Source: an uncultured Candidatus Peregrinibacteria bacterium
GTDB taxonomy: Bacteria; Patescibacteriota; Gracilibacteria; CAIRYL01
Length of the DNA: 14,373 nt
NCBI GenBank assembly: GCA_903882825.1
Contig: CAIRYL010000031.1
Span: forward strand, 1-14,373
Direction: 5' to 3'
The notes beneath the pieces were generated by a model. That model was not told where the DNA came from and did not search any database. It saw nothing but the letters and a program-made list of their open reading frames with translations. Below, one piece after another: positions 1 to 7,121 of the stretch; position 1 is the stretch's first letter, and each line of letters opens with the position of its first letter. Position numbers and translations under genes: made by a program.

Positions 1-71
1 ATGACAATGAATGGGGATATATTGCTCGATTGGTAGATTTTTTGAAGAGACTCCAAAGCTTTAAAAAATAA
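1..71 (+). CDS. gap: Glyceraldehyde-3-phosphate dehydrogenase, C-terminal end only (partial, runs off left edge)
   Basis: Reading frame 3 gives DNEWGYIARLVDF and a short basic tail before TAA at 69-71. The DNEWGY block is the C-terminal signature of GAPDH (family form WYDNEWGYSxRVVDL), and the two bases left of it (AT) fit the last two bases of a Tyr codon, as the family expects. GAPDH converts glyceraldehyde 3-phosphate, NAD+ and phosphate to 1,3-bisphosphoglycerate in glycolysis. Only about 22 residues are visible, so the catalytic Cys and NAD-binding fold lie outside the window. The tail after the last helix (KRLQSFKK) is slightly longer than usual. The call rests on one short but very characteristic motif. 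Confidence 0.8.
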   Translation, partial: DNEWGYIARLVDFLKRLQSFKK

Positions 72-109
72 AATAATTTATCCTCTTTCTCGTTCTTTTT
101 TTATACCGC

Positions 110-170
110 AAAGGTTTTTGTTCTCGTACATAACAAAAATAAAAACCTTTCCCGTGTACTGTGTTTTTTT
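110..170 (+). terminator. Possible terminator after the gap gene
   Basis: AAAGGTTTTT at 110-119 is the exact reverse complement of AAAAACCTTT at 141-150, with a 21-nt loop that can itself pair further. A T-rich run follows at about 163-170. The stem is AT-rich and the T run starts some 12 nt after it, so this is a weak candidate. Its place 39 nt after the gap stop suits a terminator. The rest of 72-227 is AT-rich. A TATAAAT box at 194-200 could be the -10 of the ankyrin gene, but I see no good -35. Confidence 0.35.
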
Positions 171-227
171 TATTTTAAGAAATGAAGAGAGATTATAAAT
201 TTTAAATGTGATTTTTTAGGTTTTTCT

Positions 228-1046
228 ATGAAAAAAATATTTTCTTTTACTTTTATAATAATCGGAGTCTTTATTGGACTGTATATACTGTTATGGATGT
301 ATGTTGGTATTTCTTTTCTTTTTTTGGGGACACTGGTATATCCATGGGATTTTTTTAAAAATGAAAAAATAGATTACCGCACCTACTATACTCAAGAATC
401 AGAAATACAGTTTATAGGAGCTGTTATGAATGGAGAAAGAGAAAATATTAAAAATAGTATTCTTGCAGGAACAAGTCCAAATGCTGTTGGAAAAGATGAA
501 ATTACTCCCTTGGGAATAGCCTTAAAAGAGCAGAATCAAGAAATGGTGAACTTTCTTTTACAATCTGGAGCTGATCCAAACTTTATTACTCCCCTTGGGG
601 CTGTTCCAGCATTTGAAGCCATAAAATTGGAGAATCCTCATTTTTTAGAAATGCTTATTTCGTACGGTTTAAATCCGAATATTACAGAAGATGGAGATCC
701 CATTATTTTTTCTGCCATTCGGTTAGGGAAATGGAAACAATTTCAGGCATTGTTAGAAAGAGGTGTAGATGTGAATATAAAAAATAAAAATAATACGACC
801 TTAGTGTTACAATTACTTTTAAAATCTGAGTATGATCCAGCGTACCAATATGCAAAAGATCTTATTATAGAAGGTGCTGATTTTACAACACCCGATAATG
901 CAGGGAGAACGGTTTTACAAGTTTTAAAAGATGATCTTCAGTCAGCCCCGTGTAGTACTCATGCCGAAAATCCTGCGTGTCGGCAACGAGCAGAAATTTT
1001 AAAAATAGTAACAGAAAAAAGTATTCCCGTTACGCCTGTTTCTTAA
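228..1046 (+). CDS. Membrane-anchored ankyrin-repeat protein
   Basis: This is a 272-residue protein. Residues about 5-37 form one long hydrophobic segment with a short basic N-terminus (MKKIF), so it is a membrane anchor or uncleaved signal. Residues about 58-235 contain five to six ankyrin-like repeats of about 32 residues. The clearest is 91-120, with TPLGIALKEQNQEMVNFLL followed by SGADPN; others end in YGLNPN (146-151), RGVDVN (178-183) and EGADFT (215-220). Ankyrin repeats are protein-binding scaffolds; the partner is unknown. The C-terminus has two cysteines, C242 and C251, that could pair if the domain is outside the membrane. An AGG at 218-220, 7 nt before the ATG, is a short ribosome binding site. 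The formyltransferase gene begins 39 bp downstream, so the two may be co-transcribed. The fold is clear and the role is not. Confidence 0.88.
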   Translation: MKKIFSFTFIIIGVFIGLYILLWMYVGISFLFLGTLVYPWDFFKNEKIDYRTYYTQESEIQFIGAVMNGERENIKNSILAGTSPNAVGKDEITPLGIALKEQNQEMVNFLLQSGADPNFITPLGAVPAFEAIKLENPHFLEMLISYGLNPNITEDGDPIIFSAIRLGKWKQFQALLERGVDVNIKNKNNTTLVLQLLLKSEYDPAYQYAKDLIIEGADFTTPDNAGRTVLQVLKDDLQSAPCSTHAENPACRQRAEILKIVTEKSIPVTPVS

Positions 1047-1085
1047 TCGGAAAAGAGTGCTTCCTCATTTTTTTAACAGTATTGT

Positions 1086-1943
1086 ATGTCTCCTCAAAAA
1101 AAAATCAGAGTCTGTATTCTTATGAATGCTTTTCATCCGGGGGCAAATGTATTACTGAATACTATTATAAATGACCAAAATATTGAAATTTGTGGAATTG
1201 TTATTAAAAATATTTGGGCGACTGCAAAAAAAAAGGAAGATCAAGGGCTTTTTACGGCATGGTGGAAGTGGGGAGCGAGAAGTGGACATTATTTTATTTT
1301 AGCGCTTACGGGGCTTGTTATTTTACATTTTTTACAAATTTGGATTATAGAAGTTCTCCTTATTGGGCTTTTGTTTAGTTCCCGAAAATATTTAAAAAGT
1401 ACTTCTCGAATTGCATGGGAAAAAAATATTCCGCTTTACGAAATTTCTGATGTAAATAGTTCCGAAACCATTGCTCAAATACGAGAAATTGCTCCAGACG
1501 TTCTTCTGTCTAATAACTTTCATCAAATTCTTTCAAAAGAAGTATTAGGTATTCCAAAAATTGGATCTATTAATGTGCATCCAGGAATATTACCTCTTTA
1601 TAGAGGACTTCTCCCACATTTTTGGGCAATGATTCGTGGAGAAAAAAGGTTGGGGGTTACTCTTCATGAGATTGATGAAGGGGTAGATACTGGAAATATT
1701 ATTTCCGAAAAGCGATTTTTATTAAAAAAAGGAGAGTCATTTTATATGGCTTGGAAAAAAACAGGGGTTATAGGAGCGGAACTTTTAAAAAAATATTTTG
1801 AAAAATTACGCTTTAAAAAGCCAATTTTTAAGAAAAAACCATCCCAAAAACCTTCTCATGTTTTTTCTTTTCCTGGTGAAAAGGAATTTGAAAAATTTAG
1901 AAAAAAGAAAAAATCACTTTTTGATTTCTCTGATTTTCAATAG
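1086..1943 (+). CDS. Formyltransferase-family protein with an internal hydrophobic segment
   Basis: This 285-residue protein belongs to the formyl_trans_N fold shared by Fmt, PurN and sugar N-formyltransferases, which use 10-formyltetrahydrofolate. The N163-H165-D201 triad is present in INVHPGILPLYRG (162-174) and in HEIDEGVDTGNII (194-206). The N-terminus IRVCILMNAF (7-16) fits the first Rossmann strand. Two features are unlike Fmt or PurN. Residues about 69-97 are strongly hydrophobic and could be a membrane helix or hairpin, and the C-terminus (242-279) is very rich in Lys and Phe instead of carrying the tRNA-binding Fmt_C domain. A role in tRNA-Met formylation is therefore unlikely. Formylation of an envelope sugar or lipid head group is one guess. 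There is no clear Shine-Dalgarno site before the ATG at 1086; an in-frame ATG at 1122 (M13) would remove the first strand and is less likely. Confidence 0.8.
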   Translation: MSPQKKIRVCILMNAFHPGANVLLNTIINDQNIEICGIVIKNIWATAKKKEDQGLFTAWWKWGARSGHYFILALTGLVILHFLQIWIIEVLLIGLLFSSRKYLKSTSRIAWEKNIPLYEISDVNSSETIAQIREIAPDVLLSNNFHQILSKEVLGIPKIGSINVHPGILPLYRGLLPHFWAMIRGEKRLGVTLHEIDEGVDTGNIISEKRFLLKKGESFYMAWKKTGVIGAELLKKYFEKLRFKKPIFKKKPSQKPSHVFSFPGEKEFEKFRKKKKSLFDFSDFQ

Positions 1944-1974
1944 AGATAAATTTTCTTTTATATAAGCCATTTTT

Positions 1975-4290
1975 TTAATGAGAATAGGAGATATTTTTTT
2001 CAATATTCCTTTTTCTTTCCTGTTTCAATATTCCAAAGTTTAAAAATACCTTAAAAACAACCTGTCCAATCGTAATTACAAAAAAGAGAAGAAGCGTTCC
2101 GTAAAAAATTTTCCAACCCCATACAAAACTTTGTGGTTCAAATTTTAAAACAATTTCATGTACACCTGTTGAAACAGGAATGCCACGAAAAGAATAATCA
2201 GCACGAAGGATTTTTGTTTCTGTACCGTCTATAAAGGCTTTCCAACCCGGATACCACGTTTCACTCAACACGAAGATATTTTCTCCTGCAGATCCCACTC
2301 GAAATCGAAGGTATTCTGGGGTTTGTATTTCAGAAAAAACAAAATTCCCAATGGATATTCGTTTTTCATTTTCGTTACAGTTTGATGAATGAATACCGCA
2401 GAAAGATGCGGGAAAAGAAGGGTTTTCCTCTAATAATACCGTATCGAGAAATGAGAAATCTTTATTTTTTATTATTTCTAATGAATCTTTTTTATTTTGT
2501 GAAACCAGAAATGACGATACTAAAAATGCTCGAGGGAGAGGGGATTGTAATTTATACGCATCATATCCAGCGATATTGACTTTTTGAGCAAAACTTTCTG
2601 GTATTTGTTGGTCGGTAAAAAGATAGTGAACAATTAAAAACTCCAAAAGCGCAGGAATAAAAGCTTGAAAGAGAAAAGGACGAGTTTTTTGAAAAAGTTC
2701 ACTGTAGGTTTTTGTTTTTATTCCGCCATTTCCGCCAATATTTTCGATACCAGCAATCATCCATTTATTGGGAGTAAAAACTCCTATTTCATCGGCAATG
2801 CGAAATGATCCGACTTCTTTCATTTCTTGTGTAAGAGCTTGTATCAGTTTTTCTTCATGAGGGATATGGAAAAGACCAGTAGGAGGTACTTTTTCTGAAT
2901 AAAAATCTTTTCCGTATGAGAAAAAGAAAATATTCGCAATAATGGCAACACTTGTAAAAACTCCAAATAAAAGGCGTACCATTCTCCCTTTTAAAGAACT
3001 TTCTATTTGTGCCATTCCAAATGCCGAAAGCATACTGATGGCAAAGAAAAAAAACGCTAAAAATTGAGCGGCCATCCGTGTTTTATCAAATCCTGGGATA
3101 TGCTCAAAAAAATACAGATGAATGGGTGTATATTTTCCGAAAGAAAGAAGTAAAAAAAGAGTGCCGATAATTGTAAAAAATCTTGCGAGTGGATAGGCGC
3201 TAAAAAGCCCAATAAAACAAAAAAACAAAGGGAAAAGACCAATATACAAATAACTCTGAGTAATATCTACAGATCCGCTGTAGGTACGTAAAATTTCGTC
3301 TTCTTCTAAAACTCCTTTTAAATTTGGGAAAACCATTTGCAGTACATCTTTTGGATCTAAAGACATTTGAGACGATTGTTCAGAGGTAAGTTCTGTTCTA
3401 TCTGATTGTGTTGCCAGTTCTAGTGCTGGCAAAAGAAGAAGGAGAGAAACTCCTCCTGCAAAAAGAGCACTGAGCGCCAGTCCTAAAATTCTTTTGAGTG
3501 ATGTTTTCCATGCTGTTTGAAGGTTTCCATTGGTAAAAAAAGGCGAAAAAATAACAAAAAATGAAAACAGAAGAACCGAAAATGCTATCGAAACCATGGT
3601 ATTAATGTGTCCCACTAAAAAACTTATACCTAAAACAATTCCTGCGAGCATAAAAAGCAGAATTTTCTCGTATTTTATGGCAATCCATAAACTTAAAAAT
3701 ATCCACGGAATCCACATGTAGAGAGTTACTTGTCCTAAATGGGAAAGATGCCCAATGGCATATCCTGAGAGAGCGAATAAAATAGCCCCTACAAATGCCG
3801 GAAAGTATTTTTTAGTAAGCGTGTGTGCTAAAAAATATGCTCCCATTCCTCCCCAAAAAAAATGCCCTAAAAACCAATACGGAATATCTTCAAATCCAAA
3901 TGATGGGAAAATTTTAAAAAAAATCCAAGATCCCGGATAAAACATAAGATTTTCGAGATCTCCAAAAAATGGATACCCTGAAAAATTTTGTGAATTCCAC
4001 AGTGGAAAATGACCATTTGCGAGTCCTTCTGATCCGAAAAGCAGGTATGGAAAACCAAAAATACGGGTATCCCATTGAAGACTTCTTTCTCCACTGAGGA
4101 GTGGATAAAAAAAGAGAAGAATGAGCGAAAAAAGAAGGGAAAGAAAGAGTGCGTGTCGGGCAATGGGTGCCAAAATATGGCGTGCCGTTTCCCACCCTAA
4201 AACAACACTCATCGTTCCATCTTTTATTTCTTTTAAAAAAGGATTCCAATACCGGCGTAAAAAACGTTGAGAAAAGTACGACACATTCAA
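1975..4290 (-). CDS. YfhO-family multipass membrane protein (putative GT-C type glycosyltransferase)
   Basis: The protein has 771 residues and many hydrophobic segments. The YfhO pattern is clear at both ends. Near the N-terminus there is DTRIFGFPYL followed by HFPLWNSQNFSGYPFF and MFYPGSWIFF. Near the C-terminus a soluble beta-rich part holds WYPGWKAFIDG and GVHEIVLKFEP, followed by a last membrane helix. The Asp of DTRIF (D74) sits in the first outer loop, where GT-C enzymes keep their acidic residue. In Bacillus subtilis, YfhO is needed to add GlcNAc to lipoteichoic acid from a lipid-linked donor; a similar envelope glycosylation role is inferred here. The longest frame starts at a TTG (4290). 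An ATG at 4212 (M27), with GGA 6 nt upstream, may be the true start, although the extra 26 codons look coding. It lies 56 bp after serS on the same strand. Confidence 0.85.
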   Translation of the reverse strand: MNVSYFSQRFLRRYWNPFLKEIKDGTMSVVLGWETARHILAPIARHALFLSLLFSLILLFFYPLLSGERSLQWDTRIFGFPYLLFGSEGLANGHFPLWNSQNFSGYPFFGDLENLMFYPGSWIFFKIFPSFGFEDIPYWFLGHFFWGGMGAYFLAHTLTKKYFPAFVGAILFALSGYAIGHLSHLGQVTLYMWIPWIFLSLWIAIKYEKILLFMLAGIVLGISFLVGHINTMVSIAFSVLLFSFFVIFSPFFTNGNLQTAWKTSLKRILGLALSALFAGGVSLLLLLPALELATQSDRTELTSEQSSQMSLDPKDVLQMVFPNLKGVLEEDEILRTYSGSVDITQSYLYIGLFPLFFCFIGLFSAYPLARFFTIIGTLFLLLSFGKYTPIHLYFFEHIPGFDKTRMAAQFLAFFFFAISMLSAFGMAQIESSLKGRMVRLLFGVFTSVAIIANIFFFSYGKDFYSEKVPPTGLFHIPHEEKLIQALTQEMKEVGSFRIADEIGVFTPNKWMIAGIENIGGNGGIKTKTYSELFQKTRPFLFQAFIPALLEFLIVHYLFTDQQIPESFAQKVNIAGYDAYKLQSPLPRAFLVSSFLVSQNKKDSLEIIKNKDFSFLDTVLLEENPSFPASFCGIHSSNCNENEKRISIGNFVFSEIQTPEYLRFRVGSAGENIFVLSETWYPGWKAFIDGTETKILRADYSFRGIPVSTGVHEIVLKFEPQSFVWGWKIFYGTLLLFFVITIGQVVFKVFLNFGILKQERKRNIEKNISYSH

Positions 4291-4346
4291 AGCAAGATAT
4301 CAAAAAAATAGTACCGCTTGATGCGTAAAAACACGAGTTTCATTCT

Positions 4347-5627
4347 TTAAATATTCCTTTTTACTTCTATTTTGGAAAATCCAGTAAATTTGTGCAGTAC
4401 TTCGGGAATATCTACACTTCCGTCGGAATTTTGAAAGTTTTCTAAAATAGCAATAAGAGGACGAGAAGAAACAGCGGTTCCATTTAAACTATAGGCAACT
4501 TGTATTTTTCCGTTTTCATCACGGTATCGAATTTTTAAACGTCTGGTTTGAAAATCGGTACAATTGGAGGTAGAAGTAAGCTCTCTATATTTTTGTTGAC
4601 CTGGGAGCCATCCTTCCAGATCGTATTTTTTTGCTGCCGAAAAACCTAAATCTCCAGTACAAATATCAATTACTTGGTACGGAATACCTAATTGTTGTAA
4701 TAAATATTCTTCTGTTTCACGAAGCATTTCGTGCATTTGTAATGCTTGTTCGGGAGTACATACAATAACCATTTCTATTTTTTCAAATTGGTGTACTCGT
4801 AAAATTCCCTTTGTGTCTTTTCCGTAACTTCCGGCTTCTCTTCTAAAACAAGGAGAATATCCTGCAAGTTTTATTGGCAATTCTGAAAGTTCTAAAATTT
4901 CATCCATTCTATATGCCATGAGTGGTACTTCTGAAGTACCAATTAAATATAAATCATCTTCTCCAGGATTTACGGCATAAATTTCATTTTTATCGGCTTT
5001 TGAAAGAAATCCAGTTCCTTGCATGGCTTCTGCGCGAACCATAAAAGGCGGAATAATAGGGGAAAATCCTTTTTTTTGAATTTCTAAAAATGCCCAATTC
5101 ATGAGCGCCATTTGTAGGACAGCAAGTTCATTTTTAAGATAATAAAATCGGCTTCCTGCTACTTTTGCTCCGCGTTCCATATCCAAAAGCCCTAAATTTT
5201 CTGCAATTTCCCAGTGTTCTTTTGGTTCAAAATGAAATACGCGTTTTTGCCCTTCGTTTCTTATAATTTTATTTTCTTCGTCCGATTTCCCTATTGGTAC
5301 TTCTGGGAATGGCATATTTGGAAGCTCTAAAAGCATATCTTCCATTTTTTTTTCTATTGCTTGTAATACCGTTTCTTCTTGTTTTTTTGCTTCTGAAAGA
5401 ATTTTCATTTCTTGTAATAAAACTTCTTTCTCAACACCTTTTAAAAGTGGCATTTGAAGAGATACTTCATTTTGTCGGGCTTTATATTCTTCTACTTTTT
5501 TTAGAAGAATTTTTCGCTCTTCGTCTGTTTTTAGAAGTTCATCAATGGTATGTGGAAGTATTCCTTTTCGACTGAGAAGTGTTTTTACTGTTTCTGGGTT
5601 TTCGCGGATGTATTTAATATCGAGCAT
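4347..5627 (-). CDS. serS: Seryl-tRNA synthetase
   Basis: This 426-residue class II synthetase charges tRNA-Ser with serine. The start is the ATG at 5627, giving MLDIKYIRENPE, the standard SerRS N-terminus; the frame can be opened 10 codons earlier at a GTG, but the added residues (YYLPVFFFF) look like untranslated sequence. The N-terminal coiled-coil arm that grips the tRNA long variable arm spans about residues 30-100. The catalytic core has the TSE serine-binding triplet (231-233), motif 2 FRREAGSYGKDTKG (261-274), TSTSNCTDFQTRR (351-363) and motif 3 LNGTAVSSRPLIAILEN (381-397, Arg389). The motif 3 loop is one residue shorter than the common NGSGLAVGR form. The length is normal for bacterial SerRS. 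The YfhO gene follows after 56 bp and could share its transcript. Confidence 0.97.
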   Translation of the reverse strand: MLDIKYIRENPETVKTLLSRKGILPHTIDELLKTDEERKILLKKVEEYKARQNEVSLQMPLLKGVEKEVLLQEMKILSEAKKQEETVLQAIEKKMEDMLLELPNMPFPEVPIGKSDEENKIIRNEGQKRVFHFEPKEHWEIAENLGLLDMERGAKVAGSRFYYLKNELAVLQMALMNWAFLEIQKKGFSPIIPPFMVRAEAMQGTGFLSKADKNEIYAVNPGEDDLYLIGTSEVPLMAYRMDEILELSELPIKLAGYSPCFRREAGSYGKDTKGILRVHQFEKIEMVIVCTPEQALQMHEMLRETEEYLLQQLGIPYQVIDICTGDLGFSAAKKYDLEGWLPGQQKYRELTSTSNCTDFQTRRLKIRYRDENGKIQVAYSLNGTAVSSRPLIAILENFQNSDGSVDIPEVLHKFTGFSKIEVKRNI

Positions 5628-5648
5628 AAAAAAGAAAAAAACAGGAAG

Positions 5649-5678
5649 ATAGTACACAACCAGTTAATTTTGGAGCAA
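5649..5678 (-). promoter_or_regulatory. Candidate sigma70-type promoter of serS
   Basis: On the minus strand, TTGCTC (5678-5673) and TACTAT (5654-5649) are separated by 18 bp. Each matches four of six consensus bases. A start about 7 nt beyond the -10 would leave a leader of about 15 nt before the serS ATG at 5627. It sits just downstream of the terminator-like hairpin at 5698-5730, which would insulate it. It is a weak match in AT-rich DNA. Confidence 0.3.
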
Positions 5679-5697
5679 GAAAATGTTTTTGTATATC

Positions 5698-5730
5698 AAA
5701 AAAAATGGTTTCCGGGTAAATCCTTTTTTT
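5698..5730. terminator. Hairpin flanked by A8 and T7, possibly a two-way terminator
   Basis: The plus strand reads eight A (5698-5705), then GGTTTCCGGGTAAATCC (5707-5723), then seven T (5724-5730). GG-TTT pairs with AAA-CC around a CCGGGT loop, with one bulged T, and the A and T runs extend the stem. Either transcript direction ends in a U run, so it could stop transcripts from both sides. No plus-strand gene feeds it from the left; on the minus strand it would separate serS from whatever is transcribed from the small-gene island. Confidence 0.5.
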
Positions 5731-5733
5731 CCT

Positions 5734-5835
5734 GTACTGGGGGGGCGGAGAGGGTATTTCGCTTCAGTAGCGAGTGAGGAAAGTGTTCCGTCACTATGCT
5801 CGCAGAATTCGGGAGAAACGGGACATCGTAAAAAT
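5734..5835. repeat. GC-rich palindromic patch without a convincing gene
   Basis: This stretch is much richer in G and C than its surroundings and holds nested inverted repeats. CGCT (5760-5763) pairs with AGCG (5769-5772). GTGAGGAA (5774-5781) pairs with TTCC-G-TCAC (5786-5794) around an AGTG loop. An outer GCGA (5770-5773) pairs with TCGC (5800-5803). Frames of 63-64 codons are open across it on both strands, but they lack ribosome binding sites and look like spurious products of a structured element. It may be a small dispersed repeat or an RNA structure; copies elsewhere in the genome would decide. Between it and 5985 I see only AT-rich DNA. Confidence 0.4.
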
Positions 5836-5985
5836 CTCAGTACAAATCTTTCCAAAAAGGATTTTGTTCTTCTATAAGCCTAATTTTCTTTTTTCAAAGA
5901 ATCTGCTTTTACTTTTTTCTCGCTCTTCTGGCTAGTATATCGTATGAAAGAAAAAGGAGTGAGGAGTAATAGCGTGCCGTTTCTA

Positions 5986-6040
5986 TTTGTCATTCCCGCG
6001 AAGGCTTTGTCATTCCCGCGAAGGCGGGAATCCATATTCC
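5986..6040. repeat. dRS3-like palindromic repeat with a tandem half copy
   Basis: A 20-bp unit beginning TTTGTCATTCCCGCG occurs twice in tandem, at 5986-6005 and 6006-6025. Only the second continues into GGGAATCC. This makes ATTCCCGC (6012-6019), loop GAAG, GCGGGAAT (6024-6031), an 8-bp perfect stem. The pattern ATTCCC-N8-GGGAAT is that of the Neisseria dRS3 element. The right arm can also pair with the ATTCC at 6036-6040 (GGAAT-CCAT-ATTCC). It lies between genes, as such dispersed repeats usually do. Confidence 0.7.
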
Positions 6041-6047
6041 ACAAGAC

Positions 6048-6100
6048 GGTTCCACACCTCCATTCGGGAGAGTATGGAACCAGCGAGATTTTCTTTTTTT
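6048..6100 (+). terminator. Hairpin followed by a T tract
   Basis: GGTTCCA (6048-6054) pairs with TGGAACC (6075-6081), and inside it CTCC (6058-6061) pairs with GGAG (6067-6070) around ATTCG, leaving a small internal loop. On the plus strand a T-rich tract follows at 6089-6100, after a 7-nt gap. No plus-strand gene precedes it. On the minus strand it directly follows the stop of the 108-residue gene, but without a U run on that side. It may act as a 3'-end stabiliser or a plus-strand terminator, or may be part of the adjacent repeat cluster. Confidence 0.3.
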
Positions 6101-6425
6101 ATTGAGTGGCTTCTAAAAGTGCATTGATTCGATTAGCCAATTCAAATGATTCCTCAAGCTGCGGAAGTTTTTCTTGTAGTGTTGTGTCACTATTCTCCCT
6201 TATGTTCTCACCAGCACTGCTAACAATTCTTATTCCAGCACTACGCAGTATCGATGCCAATTCTTCAATAATGATTTGGCTTGTGTTATCAATTTGCACA
6301 TTTATTCCCCCTCCATCGCCCATTATTTCCGCACTGTAATTTTGGGTGTTCAATTTTGAGGGAAGCCTGAGCATTGTATCCGTTGTGACTTTTGTCTGTC
6401 GTGGGATAATTATGTTGGTGGACAT
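6099..6425 (-). CDS. Small hypothetical protein, 108 residues
   Basis: I do not recognise a family. The protein has no signal peptide, membrane helix or cysteine. The N-terminal half is polar with likely beta strands (INVQIDN, residues about 41-47, after a DGGG turn). The C-terminal half is likely helical and acidic (IIEELASILRSAG, then KLPQLEESFELANRINALLEATQ-like helices to the end). The start ATG at 6425 has no Shine-Dalgarno site close to it; a strong AAGGAGGG lies 30 nt upstream, next to an ATG that opens only a three-codon frame. Its upstream DNA shares a 27-bp exact repeat (6461-6487) with the next gene. It is probably a real cytosolic protein because the frame is closed, balanced in composition and bounded by a shared leader. 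Confidence 0.65.
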   Translation of the reverse strand: MSTNIIIPRQTKVTTDTMLRLPSKLNTQNYSAEIMGDGGGINVQIDNTSQIIIEELASILRSAGIRIVSSAGENIRENSDTTLQEKLPQLEESFELANRINALLEATQ

Positions 6426-6460
6426 TTTTTATAAAAAAAATTTATCGTTTCATTTCCCTC

Positions 6461-6487
6461 CTTCTTTTTTATTTTGTCAAATTTTTT
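6461..6487 (-). promoter_or_regulatory. Shared leader block upstream of the 108-residue gene (copy 1 of 27-bp repeat)
   Basis: These 27 bp are identical to 7122-7148. On the minus strand the block reads AAATTTGACAAAATAAAA and then a purine run GAAG. It contains a perfect TTGACA (6480-6475) at 55 nt before the ATG; in copy 2 the distance is 58 nt. No good -10 box stands 16-18 bp further on (GGAAAT here, CAAAGT in copy 2), so promoter function is unproven. A and T richness makes some similarity expected, but 27 identical bases at the same distance from two starts is more than chance. The rest of 6488-6636 shows no gene. Confidence 0.5.
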
Positions 6488-6636
6488 TTTACTTTAAAAA
6501 TTTAAGTATTACACCAAACAAGATTTGTGCCAGTGTTGGGCGGGATTTGTAGTTTTTATGCTTTTGTTTAGTATTAAAATAGGTAAAACGAAAAAATCAC
6601 TCAAACTCTAGGTTTAAACGAACAGAGGGGTTATTT

Positions 6637-7083
6637 TTATTTCTTTATTGGCGGTCTTTTTTCTGATACACGACATATAGGCATTTTTGTTATTTCATCT
6701 AATTCATCATCATTCCAAGTTTTTAAAGACGTTATCCCATCATTATATCCAGGAGCTCTACTATTTTCCAGATTCCAGAAGGTCTCGAGTGTGGATCCCA
6801 TCTCTGTAATAGCATTCTTTGCCGCATCACAATTCTGTGGAGCTTTATCGCAAATAGGATTATCTAATATCGGATATAAGCCGTCAGTAAACTCTCGAAT
6901 CATACTATCCATAGGAATATTACTACGCACAATATTTCTTTTACTCTCCTGAACATATTTGAGAATCAAATGTGAACAGGGCGTTTCTGCTACTGGTCCT
7001 TGTGTTTTTTGTGCTTCTGCTAACGCGGGGCTTTGTGTCATCAACGCCATTGCGGCAACAGCACCTAATGTTTTTAATTTCAT
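6637..7083 (-). CDS. Small secreted protein of unknown function with four cysteines
   Basis: The protein has 148 residues and no family I recognise. The N-terminus is a textbook signal peptide: MKLK, a hydrophobic core LGAVAAMALM, and an AXA-type cleavage site at SPALA-EA (after about residue 22). The mature part is about 126 residues, mostly polar and likely helical, with four cysteines at 36, 78, 85 and 137. C78 and C137 lie in similar short contexts, NPICDK and MPICRV. An even number of cysteines in an exported protein suggests two disulfides. The C-terminus is basic (EKRPPIKK). There is no lipobox, so it should be released or periplasm-like rather than lipid-anchored. Both upstream repeats of the island precede it (7122-7148 and 7152-7174). 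Confidence 0.78.
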   Translation of the reverse strand: MKLKTLGAVAAMALMTQSPALAEAQKTQGPVAETPCSHLILKYVQESKRNIVRSNIPMDSMIREFTDGLYPILDNPICDKAPQNCDAAKNAITEMGSTLETFWNLENSRAPGYNDGITSLKTWNDDELDEITKMPICRVSEKRPPIKK

Positions 7084-7121
7084 AAAAAAGTTTCTAAAAA
7101 AATAAAGGTGGCACTTTGCTT

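Noticed and set aside
977..1174. A 65-codon plus-strand frame bridging the ankyrin and formyltransferase genes.
   Set aside because: It is an out-of-frame shadow of both well-supported genes.
5664..5877. Open frames of 63-64 codons on both strands between serS and the small-gene island.
   Set aside because: They run over an internally palindromic GC-rich patch and A/T runs, lack ribosome binding sites and show no protein-like pattern that I recognise.
6048..6081. TGGAACC on the minus strand resembles the T-box antiterminator core, on the same strand as serS.
   Set aside because: It lies over 400 nt before serS, beyond a terminator-like hairpin, lacks the rest of the T-box consensus, and the variable base (A) does not fit a tRNA-Ser discriminator (G).
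6600..6640. AAAC-GTTT stem with a T6 run on the minus strand after the 148-codon gene, a possible terminator.
   Set aside because: The stem is only 4 bp of A and T with one GC pair and the T run is 6 nt away; too weak to list.
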